Part shown: one piece after another, positions 17,381 through 26,826 of the stretch | Layout of the letters: each line of letters begins with the position of its first letter | How positions within the stretch are numbered: the stretch's first letter is position 1 | Origin: Pycnococcus provasolii | Lineage: Eukaryota > Chlorophyta > Pseudoscourfieldiophyceae > Pseudoscourfieldiales | Direction: 5' to 3' | DNA: 64,000 nucleotides | Assembly (NCBI GenBank): GCA_049487715.1 | Contig: CP150576.1 | Span: forward strand, 62,001-126,000 | Notes under the pieces: model-generated | Seen by the model: only the letters and a program-made list of their open reading frames with translations | What the model was told of the DNA's origin: nothing | Databases searched by the model: none | Position numbers and translations under genes: made by a program

Positions 17381-17765
17381 GATAAGGCCTCCTCAACAGG
17401 AGTGACATGCGAAGAATCACACCGAACCCCTACTAAACCCCTAACCCCTAATAAGTAATAACCAGCCGCTAATGGCTCTAACCCCTAAGTACTTTTATAA
17501 AAAATAAATAAATAAGGGGAGGGATTCATTCGGGGTTTGGCCTTCTTTTTGCTCAATTCCAATTCGGGGTTTCCGTTTTCTGTCTCGGACGTTCCGACAC
17601 GTGTTCCGGACGGACACGGAGTGCTTTCTTTCTTCATATCATGCCCGCCCTCCCTCCCTCCATGCGGCATGCACGCGGATTTCATCATCGGGTGTCTGCT
17701 CATCTATCTGCTTCTGCTTATTCACAAACACCACACCAGGCAAGCACTGAATTTTGCTTTGCTTT
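17381..17765. promoter_or_regulatory. Divergent promoter rich in CCCCTAA and CGGGGTTT motifs
   Basis: Spacer between divergent starts (17380 minus, 17766 plus). It has GAACCCCTACTAAACCCC then TAACCCCTAAT (about 17422-17453), CTAACCCCTAAG (about 17478), and TTCGGGGTTT at about 17528 and 17571. A G-box CACGTG at 17598-17603 sits in an imperfect palindrome (TCCGACACGTGTTCCGGA). An A/T-rich tract lies at about 17493-17515. Confidence 0.5.
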
Positions 17766-19091
17766 ATGGCGTTGATGCGTGGTGATGACTCTTTCGTTGT
17801 TGATGAACCCATGAGCCATGAAGAGGCTTCTGCTTCCGACTCATGCAACCCGCCATACAGCGGCGGGCGTGGATCCGTATTCAAATGGGAGGTACGCACG
17901 ACGTGCGATGGCATACCGCTCTACGCGTGGCTCTCCCTTCCGACGCATCCCGTGTACAAACGTAAGCCGCGAGCGACGCTCATCCTGATACACGGACTGA
18001 ACGACAACAGCTGCAGGTATGACGTCGTCGAAAAGGCGGCGCACGAACGCGGGTTTGCTGTGGCCGCGTTCGACTTGCGCGGACAGGGACAGAGCGGAGG
18101 CGCGCGAGGGGATGCCATACCGGCGGACGTCGCGCTCGCGGAGGCTAGCATTCCGCCACCGCCTCCGGTCGACGTGGGCGCGCCGCCCAGACCGTCGACT
18201 TGGGCACGAACGAGGCGGCAGCAGGAGGCGAAGGCGCTCGACGCGAGGCGAAAGCGCGCACCGCCTGACGCGAGCTTCCTGCCACTGCTGGCGTCGGATA
18301 TGCGCGAATTCCTCAACGATACCGCCGCGCTGCTGCGAAGCGTGCTCCCCAAGGCGGACGACGACGACGACGACGGTCTGCCGCCGTGGCTCGTCTTCTG
18401 CCACTCGTTTGGGTGCCTCGCGTTCATCGACGCCATACGGCACGCCGAATATGGAATTGCCGATGCCTTTCCGTTCGTCGCGTGCGTGCTCAATGCGCCG
18501 CTCGTAAGGCCGTCGATTGGCTTTGCAAGCAAGTTCCTGCTGAAAAATGTGCTGCAGTACACGGCACCTGGCTTTCCTCTGCCTATGCCAGATACTGCGG
18601 CGTACGCCATCGCCAAGCGACACCTCACGTCAGACGAGGACACGAGGCGTGCGTACGCGTCGGACGAGTTTCGCGCGCGCGTCTCCACGCCGCGGCTGTG
18701 GCTTGCCGTCGACGAGGCGGGAAAGAGACTGCTCGAGGATGTGCGCGTGAATGGATCGCTGTGGTTGACGCGCTCGTCGCCAGCTGAACAGCATCGGCCA
18801 CTGATGCGTGTCAAGCTAGCTGGTCGCGAATCGCTCTGCCGACCTGGCACCGACGTGGCAGTGGCTGAAGCTGTGGCGGAGGTGCGCAATGTGGGAGAGC
18901 ACGACGACGACGAATGCACAAGCGCGGTGGCGGTGGACCAATGTGTACGCTACATGGGTCTGCAGCACGAGGACATGCACATCCCGTCGACAACGGCAGC
19001 AGCGCGTTGCGTGACGGAGGATATGAACTGGCTTGAGGCGTGCTTGGCGGCAGCTCGTCTTAGTGATGAGGTGGAAGATGGAGAGGATTAA
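17766..19091 (+). CDS. Alpha/beta hydrolase, monoacylglycerol lipase-like
   Basis: 441 residues from ATG 17766 (a TTG opens the frame four codons earlier). It is a serine aminopeptidase S33/Hydrolase_4-type fold: LILIHGLNDNSCRYD supplies the oxyanion HG, then AAFDLRGQGQSGG. The nucleophile elbow reads VFCHSFGC, so the usual GHSxG has Cys in place of the first Gly. A lid/cap region and a possible late acid and base (ESLCRPGTDVAVAEA, later LQHEDMHIP) follow. Long low-complexity inserts (poly-Asp near 200, Pro-rich near 140) are present. Family members cleave monoacylglycerols or lysophospholipids; the substrate is inferred only. No signal peptide is seen. Confidence 0.75.
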   Translation: MALMRGDDSFVVDEPMSHEEASASDSCNPPYSGGRGSVFKWEVRTTCDGIPLYAWLSLPTHPVYKRKPRATLILIHGLNDNSCRYDVVEKAAHERGFAVAAFDLRGQGQSGGARGDAIPADVALAEASIPPPPPVDVGAPPRPSTWARTRRQQEAKALDARRKRAPPDASFLPLLASDMREFLNDTAALLRSVLPKADDDDDDGLPPWLVFCHSFGCLAFIDAIRHAEYGIADAFPFVACVLNAPLVRPSIGFASKFLLKNVLQYTAPGFPLPMPDTAAYAIAKRHLTSDEDTRRAYASDEFRARVSTPRLWLAVDEAGKRLLEDVRVNGSLWLTRSSPAEQHRPLMRVKLAGRESLCRPGTDVAVAEAVAEVRNVGEHDDDECTSAVAVDQCVRYMGLQHEDMHIPSTTAAARCVTEDMNWLEACLAAARLSDEVEDGED

Positions 19092-19144
19092 AGAAGAGAG
19101 TTGGTCCTTTTCTTTTCAATTTTGGTAATTGAAGAGAGAGATAG

Positions 19145-20062
19145 TTACATTGGTTTGACGATGCGTCGAAATGTGAGGTTGATTCGCTCACCGTCAACCT
19201 TGGAGTTGGCACGCTTTGGAATGCAGTGAAGGTAGTTTCTCTGCATAGCTCCACCCATGATGAGTACGTCTCCGTCGCAGAGACGCAGGCGTGCCTTCTC
19301 CGGCGGTCCATCCGCCTTGCGTTTGATGTCAAAGTCGCGCGCAGCACCGTAGGAAACACTTGCAATGATTGGGTCGCGGCCGTACAGCGGCTCGTCGTCG
19401 GCGTGCCATCCGTTGGAGTCCTTTCCGTCGCGGTACCTGTTTAGGAGACAGCTGTTGAAGTACCCACGAGGAACGCCCGCGAGCGTTTCTGCTTGTTCTT
19501 TGGCTTGACGGACGATTGGGTGAAATTTGACGGGCACGAGGTCGCATCCACTGTACCTGTACGCGAGTCTGACGTCGTCCGCCATGTACTGTATGAGTCT
19601 CGGCTGCGGAACTTTCTTTCCAAATATGACGACGTCTCTCTGTAGCCATTCGACTTCGCGCGTGAGCGTCACGAAGTCCGACGACGTGCTACCTGTAGAG
19701 GCGAGAGCAGAGGAGGCGGCGGCAGCCTCTGTAGAGTCGCGAAGAACACCACCAAGTCGTGTGTGCGTGTACCACGAGAGAGAATCAGATAGAAAGATGC
19801 GATGCTGATGGTGCTGCACCGAACCATTCGTCGTTTGTTTTGACATGTTGGAGTTACCAACACAGCCCAGATGAGGGTTGATGTCAACAACAACATCCGT
19901 GCGCACTCTCTTCTTACAGGGTCTCCTAGTACTACTCATGAAGGTCGATCCTGAAACGAGCCTGAAGTGGTAGGAAGACGTGCGAAGACGTTTAGGAATA
20001 AAGGCGAGGCTTGACACACTTGAGGGAAGTGCGACGATCGAGGATAGTCTATTATGCGACAT
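19145..20062 (-). CDS. AlkB-type 2OG-Fe(II) dioxygenase (ALKBH2/3-like)
   Basis: 305 residues from ATG 20062. Conserved features in order: QYMADDVRLAYRYSG, FNSCLLNRYRDGKDS, the iron motif GWHADDEPLYG (HxD), YGAARDFDIKR, LIMGGAMQRNYLHCIPK (distal His), and ERINLTFRRI (the Arg that binds 2-oxoglutarate). That series is the ALKBH2/ALKBH3 pattern, enzymes that oxidatively remove methyl groups from 1-methyladenine and 3-methylcytosine in DNA or RNA. The N-terminal ~100 residues are Ser/Thr-rich and may include a targeting signal. Its promoter is the telomere-like spacer that it shares with the RING gene. Confidence 0.88.
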   Translation of the reverse strand: MSHNRLSSIVALPSSVSSLAFIPKRLRTSSYHFRLVSGSTFMSSTRRPCKKRVRTDVVVDINPHLGCVGNSNMSKQTTNGSVQHHQHRIFLSDSLSWYTHTRLGGVLRDSTEAAAASSALASTGSTSSDFVTLTREVEWLQRDVVIFGKKVPQPRLIQYMADDVRLAYRYSGCDLVPVKFHPIVRQAKEQAETLAGVPRGYFNSCLLNRYRDGKDSNGWHADDEPLYGRDPIIASVSYGAARDFDIKRKADGPPEKARLRLCDGDVLIMGGAMQRNYLHCIPKRANSKVDGERINLTFRRIVKPM

Positions 20063-20527
20063 GCAACATGTGGCAGGCAGGCACGCCAGTGTGGAATCTT
20101 AAATCTCCGTGCGCGCGCGAACCATTCCGTTCACGAACGAGAAGAAGCCTACTGTAACCCTAACCCTAATCCTAACCCTAACCGAGTCACCCAGTAGCCC
20201 TAACCGAGTCACCCAGTCACCCAGTAAACCCGAACCAAGTAAACCCGAACCCAGTAACCCTAACCCTAACCCTAATGCACTACCCTAATGCTCTGTCCCT
20301 GTGAGAATGGCTGTTCTCCGCTCCCCCCCAGGTCTCCCCCCCTCCCCCTCGAGGCTCTGAGGTGTCCGTCCCCCTCTCACTTCTCACTTCTCCATTCTCA
20401 CTTCCTCCGACCCCTCTCCAACAAGTTCACGCGCTTGCTTCGCTGGTTTTCATTCCACGGCGCCATACATTTCATATCTCTCCTTGGTTTGGTTTGGAGG
20501 CGTCATCAGTAAAATAATATAGTTAGT
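20063..20527. promoter_or_regulatory. Divergent promoter containing a degenerate telomere-like array
   Basis: 465 bp between AlkB (minus) and RING-H2 (plus). No gene is seen. The telomere-like array is at 20155-20289, followed by a C/T-rich tract (about 20325-20420). Confidence 0.6.
20155..20289. repeat. Interstitial telomere-like array with GAGTCACCCAGTA interruptions
   Basis: Blocks of AACCCTAACCCTAA alternate with CCGAGTCACCCAGTA and CAGTAAACCCGAACC units. The unit is CCCTAA. Degeneracy and the two flanking genes show that it is not a chromosome end. Confidence 0.8.
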
Positions 20528-20543
20528 ATGAGCAGGGCTCGTG

Positions 20544-20584
<41 letters not shown>

Positions 20585-21373
20585 GGTCATGGTGCTAGTG
20601 AGTCGTCGTCGTCATCATCGTCGTCGTGGTTCTCCAAGGCGTTTTCGAAAGTGTTTGGCGCGTGTGTCAATGGGTCGCCTAGTGGGTCGCCCAGTGCTCG
20701 TGAGAATGCGGATAACGTATCTCCTCCTGAGCTGCCAAGGTCGGCAACAGCTCACCGCTCTCACCCTCACCCGGCTCACCGAATGTCGGCGGAAGAATAC
20801 GACCCCGAACTGGGAACGTACGTTCACCCCTGGTTCCGAAATATACTGCAAAGAACGTCAAACACGGCAAATACGAACACGCAGCAGAACACGAACACGC
20901 AGCAGCAGCCGAGGACGTACACGTTTCGCACGACGTTCCCGCCGTCAACGGCGTCGACGCACTCCTACACAGGAAGGCGGGCAGGCGCGCCGTCGCCAAA
21001 AGACGAGAAGAAGGAGGCAATTAGACGAAGCGTGTGGGCACTGCCCATCGAGGAGTACATCCCGCCTTCGGCGCTCAACGACTTATCGACGGCGGAGCTT
21101 GTCCACTTATTGCGCGAGGCGGCGAAGCGCAGACGGACGGAACTTGACCCGAAGCAGACGCCGCTTGAGCGTGACGAACTCATCAAACTCGTCGCCGAGC
21201 TGCGCGGCGGCGACGGTGGGAGCAGCTGCGCGCTTTGCCTCGAGGACTTCAGCTTGAAGGAGTCGGTTCGCGTGTTGCGTTGCGGGCACCGTTTCCACAT
21301 CGAGTGCGTCGACCGCTGGCTGCTTCCCAACACGGACCCGGCGTGTCCGCTGTGCAAGGCGAGTATTCTGTAA
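20528..21373 (+). CDS. RING-H2 E3 ubiquitin ligase
   Basis: 281 residues from ATG 20528. The C-terminal RING-H2 finger (about 236-278) is CALCLEDF, RVLRCGHRFHIECVDRWL and CPLC: Cx2C, CxHx2HxxC and Cx2C spacing, with the Trp after ligand 6 that contacts E2 enzymes. It should transfer ubiquitin from an E2 to an unknown substrate. The N-terminus has an Ala-Pro run encoded by a GCTCCT hexamer array, then poly-Ser. A helical segment (about 185-225) precedes the RING. No TM helix is seen, so this is not an ATL-type membrane ligase. Confidence 0.85.
20546..20581 (+). repeat. In-frame (GCTCCT)6 microsatellite
   Basis: Six perfect hexamers encode an Ala-Pro run at the start of the RING-H2 protein. 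Copy number probably varies between strains. Confidence 0.9.
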
Positions 21374-21375
21374 CT

Positions 21376-21972
21376 TTATTCTTCTTCTACAGTGACGCCA
21401 GTCCCCGACCGCCTTTTAATGTACTCCTTCATGGTTTGACCGTCACGAAAGGCAAAATCGTCGTTTGCCTCAATAAACAGCACGATAGAGTGCCGCAGAC
21501 TGTTCCCGGACACGCGGTGATTCGTCGGCGTGGCAGAGGGGTCAGCCAGAAGCTTCATCGAGCTCCCAACCACGACGGCGGGGTTCGTCTCGTCCGCACT
21601 CGCCTCGACCCACTCGCCACCTTTCTCCACCTCCAGCCCCGCCGCGTCTGCAAATATCAGGGAGAATGTTCCGTAGTCTGTATGCTCTTTCCCACGCACC
21701 GTGGTACTCTGCGTTGCCGGGTACCGCAGCAGGCGCATCTTGAAGTTCTGCTGGTCGTGCGCTGCGATGAGGTCAGGGTAGTCCTTGCTGAGTCGTGCGA
21801 AGCCTTCGCGCTTCAGCGCCGCAAACAGCGCGGAAAACACACACCAGCACCCGGTTAGGTCATCCTCCGTATCGATCATCGCGTGAAGCTTGCAGTCGTT
21901 CGGGTGAGAGAGGAAGGTGTCGTCGCTAAGCGCACGCAGTTCGACGAAGGCGTCTCTGAGCGTGTCTTCCAT
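21376..21972 (-). CDS. Short 2OG-Fe(II) oxygenase, isopenicillin-N-synthase-like fold
   Basis: 198 residues from ATG 21972. The C-terminal catalytic half is intact: LLRYPATQST, HTDYGTFSLIF (iron HxD), GLEVEKGGEWVEA, NHRVSGN (distal His) and RHSIVLF (RxS for 2-oxoglutarate). The usual N-terminal DIOX_N domain (about 100 residues) is reduced to about 75 unrelated-looking residues. The divergent neighbour starts only 161 bp upstream, so there is little room for a missing exon. Family members hydroxylate or desaturate small molecules; the substrate is unknown. Its stop lies two bases after the RING stop, so the two genes are tail to tail with no spacer. Confidence 0.8.
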   Translation of the reverse strand: MEDTLRDAFVELRALSDDTFLSHPNDCKLHAMIDTEDDLTGCWCVFSALFAALKREGFARLSKDYPDLIAAHDQQNFKMRLLRYPATQSTTVRGKEHTDYGTFSLIFADAAGLEVEKGGEWVEASADETNPAVVVGSSMKLLADPSATPTNHRVSGNSLRHSIVLFIEANDDFAFRDGQTMKEYIKRRSGTGVTVEEE

Positions 21973-22133
21973 GGCATGAAGCCTGTCACACTACTTTCGC
22001 AGATGACGAACCGTAACTCAAACCCTAACCGCGACCCCTCTTCTTCTCCCCCTTTTCTTTTTCTTTCCCCGTGAGTGACGTGTGGGGGACCGACCCGGTG
22101 GTGCATTTTACCTACCCTGATAGACGTCTTATC

Positions 22134-22688
22134 ATGCCGCTGGCAATGACAGGCGCACCTTCACGATTCGTCACCTCGTCTCGTCCCCTGCATTGCTCTC
22201 GGGTGCTCAGGCTTATGGTGAAAGCTAAGGCTAGTAGTAGTAGTAGTAATAGTGGTGGTGGTGGTGAACCCGAAGATTATCACCCGTGGGGATCACCCCC
22301 GCAGAGAGACCTGAAGAAGTATCGAAGAATCATCGCCGCTCTGTACCTCATCGGTGGGACCGGACACGCGCTCGACTTTATTGGAAAGGGTCCGTTCACA
22401 ACCATGGGAGACGCGACGACGTTCGCGGCGCTCACACCCACGCAGCAGCTTGCGACAGTACTTTGGGCAACGCTCGGTCCCGCAGCAAGCCTCGGACTGA
22501 CCGGCGACAAGGCTTGGGGAGACGCGGCGCTCGTCGCTGTCGCCATCCTCGACGCCGTCGGCGGGTTCTCAGGCGCACTCGGTGAAGCGGGCACGTCCGC
22601 GGGAGCTGCGCAGGTGGCTGCACTCGCCGCGTACGTCTACTTCGCTAGACGCGCACGTGAAGACGACGAAAAGCAGAACAACCAGTGA
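22134..22688 (+). CDS. Small plastid-type membrane protein, function unknown
   Basis: 184 residues from ATG 22134 (the longer frame starts at GTG 22071). The N-terminal 35-40 residues are Arg/Ser-rich and end LMVKAKASSSSS, which looks like a plastid transit peptide cleavage region. A short basic helix (DLKKYRRIIAALYLIGG) and three more hydrophobic segments (about 95-115, 125-140, 150-170) follow. The mature part is about 145 residues. I do not recognise the family. A (GGT)n/poly-Gly run lies after the transit region. Confidence 0.6.
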   Translation: MPLAMTGAPSRFVTSSRPLHCSRVLRLMVKAKASSSSSNSGGGGEPEDYHPWGSPPQRDLKKYRRIIAALYLIGGTGHALDFIGKGPFTTMGDATTFAALTPTQQLATVLWATLGPAASLGLTGDKAWGDAALVAVAILDAVGGFSGALGEAGTSAGAAQVAALAAYVYFARRAREDDEKQNNQ

Positions 22689-22835
22689 TGGCGGCGGTGG
22701 TTCCCTTGTTGTAATAAGAGTAAAAATTGTTGCTGATGACCACTGGTTGGTTTTGTTGTCGTTGAGGGCGCGCCGACGGCGCATTATTACACAAAAACAA
22801 AAATGATTTTGAGAAATACAAGACACGCTTCACCC

Positions 22836-24236
22836 TCAAGACTGCTTGGGTGCAGGCTTGGGGCACGGTGGAGCAAACACACGCGATGTTTCCCACATTC
22901 TGTCGCGTTCCACGTGCTTGATTTTGCGGCTTGGCCTGCGCATCTCCTGCTTGCGATTCACCTCGAGCATGCCACGTCGCTGGAGATGCTTGTATCGGTC
23001 CACGACGAGCGAGCTGAACGCTGGCGCCGCGAGCGTGCGCAGCGAGGAGTTTGCCGCCTCGTCGGTCGTCAGCACCTGTAGATCGGGCGATTGGTAAAGG
23101 TGCTTGCTGAGTCGAAGTGGCCTCGATGCCATACGCTGAGCCTCCTCCGCCTTGCGCCGTTCGCGCGCCTCCTCGCGCGCCTTCTCCTCCTCATCCACCT
23201 CACGCGCGAGCTTTTTCAGTTGACCTAGGTCACCCTTGACACGCCGCTGCTCCTTCGCCCGCCGCTCCTCAGCATCACGCTCCTTGGCGCGCCTTTTGCG
23301 ATTCACCTCCGCCGGGGTCAGTCCTGCCGTGCTGTAGAGATCACCTCCACGTCCCCCGCCTTTCCCAGGATGCTTCGTCGGCGTTGCGACAGCCGTAGAT
23401 TCACCACCATCGCCAGGCCCGTGGATACCTTCACTGTCTTCGTCGTCGTCGTCGCTGGTCGGCTCGTCCACCTGCAGCAGCCCAAGTTCGTCCATGTCGT
23501 CCAGCGCACTCCAAGGCACGTACTCCGGCGGCGGCTTGGGGCGCAGGTGAGCGCGGTCAAGTTTTGAAGCCTCCGCCGCCACCGCGGTGGCGATGGCGTC
23601 CGCGTGATACTCCGGATCTGGGTTGTACGAGCAGCCGGGCAAGTCCACGACGACGGCGGGTGGTGCAGTCATGCGCCTTTCGTTGGTCATCACCGTTTTT
23701 GTTTTGTTCTTGGCGTGCTTTTTCGTCGTGGCGTTGTTGGCGTCACCCCAGGCGTCGTGCGTGTCGTGTCCGAGCAGGTCTTCGTCGACGTCGTCGCCGC
23801 GAAGGCGAGCGGCGGCAGCTATCGCTTCTGATGCGGACGTTCGTTTTCTCTTCGAAGGCTGGCTTGCTGCGTCTGACGTTGTTTTTGTTTTTTGTGGTGG
23901 TGCTTCTGTGGGCTTCTGTGGTCTCTGCACGCCTGTTTTCCCGTGCTGGTTTCTCGTTCCCCACGGCACGACAGGCATGCCCGTTCGGTCGAGCAGGTTA
24001 TCGAGGTAGAGCGTTTTCTTCTTTGAGGCTTTGGCGGAGGACGATGCATCTTTCTTGTCGTGCGAGATTGTGAACAGCTCTGCTGACTTCATCGACGAAA
24101 CACCCGTGAGTGCTCTGAGAGACGCGAGTGACGCCTCTGGTGATTGCGCGGCATCGGGAAGTTTACGCCAAGCCCGCTTGGTTTTTTTCGTCAGCGAGAC
24201 TTTCTTCTTCGACTTCTTGCCAAAGAAAGGAGGCAT
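22836..24236 (-). CDS. NOP53: Nop53 / GLTSCR2-family ribosome biogenesis protein
   Basis: 466 residues from ATG 24236 (MPPFFGKKSKKK; the frame upstream opens at a non-ATG). Very basic start, central VVDLPGCSYNPDPEYHADAI matching the conserved Nop53 GxSYNP motif, long charged helices rich in Arg, Glu and Lys (about 310-390), and a C-terminal SSLVVDRYKHLQRRGMLEVN block matching the RFxSLQKRNxIEPR end of the family. Nop53 is a nucleolar factor in 60S assembly that recruits the exosome helicase Mtr4 to the 7S pre-rRNA. A second pre-60S factor, NOG2, lies at 10-12 kb. Convergent with the upstream membrane protein. Confidence 0.85.
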   Translation of the reverse strand: MPPFFGKKSKKKVSLTKKTKRAWRKLPDAAQSPEASLASLRALTGVSSMKSAELFTISHDKKDASSSAKASKKKTLYLDNLLDRTGMPVVPWGTRNQHGKTGVQRPQKPTEAPPQKTKTTSDAASQPSKRKRTSASEAIAAAARLRGDDVDEDLLGHDTHDAWGDANNATTKKHAKNKTKTVMTNERRMTAPPAVVVDLPGCSYNPDPEYHADAIATAVAAEASKLDRAHLRPKPPPEYVPWSALDDMDELGLLQVDEPTSDDDDEDSEGIHGPGDGGESTAVATPTKHPGKGGGRGGDLYSTAGLTPAEVNRKRRAKERDAEERRAKEQRRVKGDLGQLKKLAREVDEEEKAREEARERRKAEEAQRMASRPLRLSKHLYQSPDLQVLTTDEAANSSLRTLAAPAFSSLVVDRYKHLQRRGMLEVNRKQEMRRPSRKIKHVERDRMWETSRVFAPPCPKPAPKQS

Positions 24237-24777
24237 AGCTAAAGCGAAACAAACAAGTACAAGTGACTGAGCTTCTGAAAGAAATAAGAACACGTCTGAA
24301 AGGACTCTTTTTTATGACAAATGTGTGCGAAGGGGAAAGATTACAGGCGGATGAGACGCGAGGGGAGGGGCAAAAGGCGGCGCACTGTGCAAACGAAACG
24401 AAACAAGAAGGCGTCGGGAACAACCACAGGGGAAAACCAGCCCTGGGACACCCAACCCCGAACAACAGCCAAGCAACGCCAAGGAAGAGGGAACAGCAAA
24501 CCCCTAAAGTGAAACCCCCAATTGGAACTCCAAACCCCGAAACAGGAACCCCTAAAACCCCAAACCCCGAAACAGGAACCGCTAAAGTGAACCCCCAAAA
24601 CAATGTGGGAGGAAACCGGTATCCCCTGAGGGGTTATTATTCCGCCTTGAGTGCCTTCCCGAGCCTACCCTATGCTGCTTTTGTTTTAGTCGTTCTCTGA
24701 CGCGTGAACCGAACAAAATGAGACCCCTGCACCGGTCGCTTTAGCAGAAACCTAACTCATCATACTCCCTAGGGGCC
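24237..24777. promoter_or_regulatory. Divergent promoter with tandem AAACCCCGAA/CCCCTAAA units
   Basis: 541 bp between Nop53 and MATE starts. A 27-bp unit, ccaaaccccgaaacaggaac plus seven bases, occurs at 24530-24556 and 24560-24586 with one mismatch (period 30). Further CCCCTAAAGTGAAACCCCC lies just before (about 24500) and GCTAAAGTGAACCCCC just after (about 24581). No coding frame is credible. Confidence 0.55.
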
Positions 24778-26826
24778 ATGGCCGTCCTTCAGCTCGGCGG
24801 GGGTCGTATTCGTGCGTCCTGCTCCTCCTCCTCGTCGTCATCATCATCATCGTCTGGTGGTGGGGGTGGGGGTGGTGGTCTCTCTAATAATCTTCGCCCT
24901 AATAGGTCTTCTTCTTACTGTGGTGCTTGTCATCCTTCCTATTACCGAGGCTCGTCCCATGGTTTCCGGCAGCATCAGCAGCATCAGCGATCAGGTGCTT
25001 TCTATGCTTCTTGTGATGCATCTGAGAGGGGTAACGAATCACGTGTGGTAGCAGTGTGTCGTGGTGGTCCTGTCGTTTCTCGGCATCTGACGAGAAGAAC
25101 ACCAACGACGAGAAATAAATATCAAGCACGTCCAGTCTCTGTAGCGCTAGCTTTTGGGTCAAGTCGGGGCGCCTTGACGACGACGACGACAGAAACAGGG
25201 ACAGGGACAGAGGCAGGGAACGCCTTGACGTTGGGATCGGCAGCTGCGAGAAGGTGGAACGGGCGGCGAAACCAAAGAGGCCTAAAGTCGTCGCCGGCAC
25301 AACGCGTATACGCCGCACCAAATAACGACGCGCCTTCCGCGGCGCCAACCACACCAGCCACGTCTGCAGCAGCAGCACCATCAACACCCTCTTCGTCGTC
25401 GTCTGCGCCGTCGTCGTCGACGACGTCCACGGCACTAGACGCCCTGCCAACGTCGTCGTCGGCGCTCGTCACGGACGACAGCAACGACGATCCGAACGAT
25501 ACCATGGTGTTTGGCATATCGCGCAGGGAAGTGAGCGAAATTGCTACGCTCGCACTTCCCGCGTTTGGAACGCTGCTCGCTGACCCGCTCATGTCCATCA
25601 TAGACACGGCGTGCATCGGCCACGTCAGCAGCCTGGGACTCGCGGCGCTCGGGCCGAACACCGCCATCTTCAACTGCGTCTTCCAGCTCTTCACCTTCCT
25701 TCCCATCGCCACCACCGCCACCATTGCAAGGCACGCCGCGGACAGCAACGAAACCTCCGCGCAGGAGGCGCTCACGTCAGCCATGTACTTTGCCATCATC
25801 AGCGGCGTGTCAGCTTCCCTGCTCGTGTACACCTTTGCGCCACAGCTTCTCGCGTTCATGGGATCGTCGCCCGAGCTCGTCGACGCGGGGCTGGGGTACC
25901 TGCGCGTACGCGCCATAGCCATTCCAGTCGTGCTCATGTGCACCGTCGCGCAGGGTGCATGCCTCGGGCGGCAGGATGCACGCACGCCGCTCTTCATCTT
26001 CCTCGTCGCGGGGCTGACGAACATTGTCGCGGACATCATCGCGGTGCTCCCGTCGGGACTCAACCTAGGTCTCATCGGCGCCGCGTATGCGACGCTGCTC
26101 GCGCAGACGTTGGCGCTGCTGCTGTTCGGTGTGCTGCTGCTGAGAAGAGGGCACTTGCAGTGCCGCTTTATCATGCCCAGCTTCGACGAGCACATCAAGC
26201 CCTTCGCAAATTCCTCCTCCATGCTTCTACTTGGATCCGTGTGCCGTATGGGAGTGTACACGCTCATCATGATGAGCGCGACGATGCTGAGTACGACGTA
26301 CGTGGCGACGCACCAGGTTGCGATGCAGGTGTTCTGGTTTCTCACGTACTTCGTGGAGCCGCTCTTCGTTGCCGCCACCTCGTTCGTCAGCCGCGACTTG
26401 GCATGCGGCAAGGTTGAGAAGGCGCGCCGCCTCGTGCGAACGCTTGTGGTGCTGAGCGCCTTGGAGGGTATCGTGCTCGCGGCGATCAGCGGAGCGTCGC
26501 GATTCTACGCACCCTTCTTCACGGTCGACCCGATGGTGGCGGCGAACTTGATCTCGATCGCAGGCCTCATGGCGGTGGCGCAGGGCGTGGCGAGCGTCAC
26601 GCTGGTCGTCGAAGGCGCTCTCATCGGCATGGGCGAGCTTCTATATCTCGCCAAGGTGCACGTTCTCAACTTCGCGATTATCTGCGCGTACCTGTATTGG
26701 GGCAAGAGCGCGGGCACCGGCCTTGTGGGCATCTGGATCGGCATCGTGCTTCACCAGACGCTTCGTTTGGGCCAGCACGCTTCGTATTTGACGCGCGCCG
26801 GTCGTTGGAGCCGCTTCGAGAAGTAA
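24778..26826 (+). CDS. MATE-family efflux transporter, plastid-targeted type
   Basis: 682 residues from ATG 24778 (GGGGCCATGGCC). Residues 1-240 are Ser/Thr/Ala/Gly-rich low complexity consistent with a long transit peptide and linker. The MATE domain starts near 245 with ISRREVSEIATLALPAFGTL, then LADPLMSIIDTACIGHVSSL, and runs through about 12 TM segments to the C-terminus (ACLGRQDARTPLF in the middle). It resembles the DinF-like plant group with plastid members (EDS5/DTX44-47). MATE proteins export organic cations or acids with H+ or Na+; the substrate is unknown. An alternate start inside the low-complexity part is possible. Confidence 0.88.
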   Translation: MAVLQLGGGRIRASCSSSSSSSSSSSGGGGGGGGLSNNLRPNRSSSYCGACHPSYYRGSSHGFRQHQQHQRSGAFYASCDASERGNESRVVAVCRGGPVVSRHLTRRTPTTRNKYQARPVSVALAFGSSRGALTTTTTETGTGTEAGNALTLGSAAARRWNGRRNQRGLKSSPAQRVYAAPNNDAPSAAPTTPATSAAAAPSTPSSSSSAPSSSTTSTALDALPTSSSALVTDDSNDDPNDTMVFGISRREVSEIATLALPAFGTLLADPLMSIIDTACIGHVSSLGLAALGPNTAIFNCVFQLFTFLPIATTATIARHAADSNETSAQEALTSAMYFAIISGVSASLLVYTFAPQLLAFMGSSPELVDAGLGYLRVRAIAIPVVLMCTVAQGACLGRQDARTPLFIFLVAGLTNIVADIIAVLPSGLNLGLIGAAYATLLAQTLALLLFGVLLLRRGHLQCRFIMPSFDEHIKPFANSSSMLLLGSVCRMGVYTLIMMSATMLSTTYVATHQVAMQVFWFLTYFVEPLFVAATSFVSRDLACGKVEKARRLVRTLVVLSALEGIVLAAISGASRFYAPFFTVDPMVAANLISIAGLMAVAQGVASVTLVVEGALIGMGELLYLAKVHVLNFAIICAYLYWGKSAGTGLVGIWIGIVLHQTLRLGQHASYLTRAGRWSRFEK

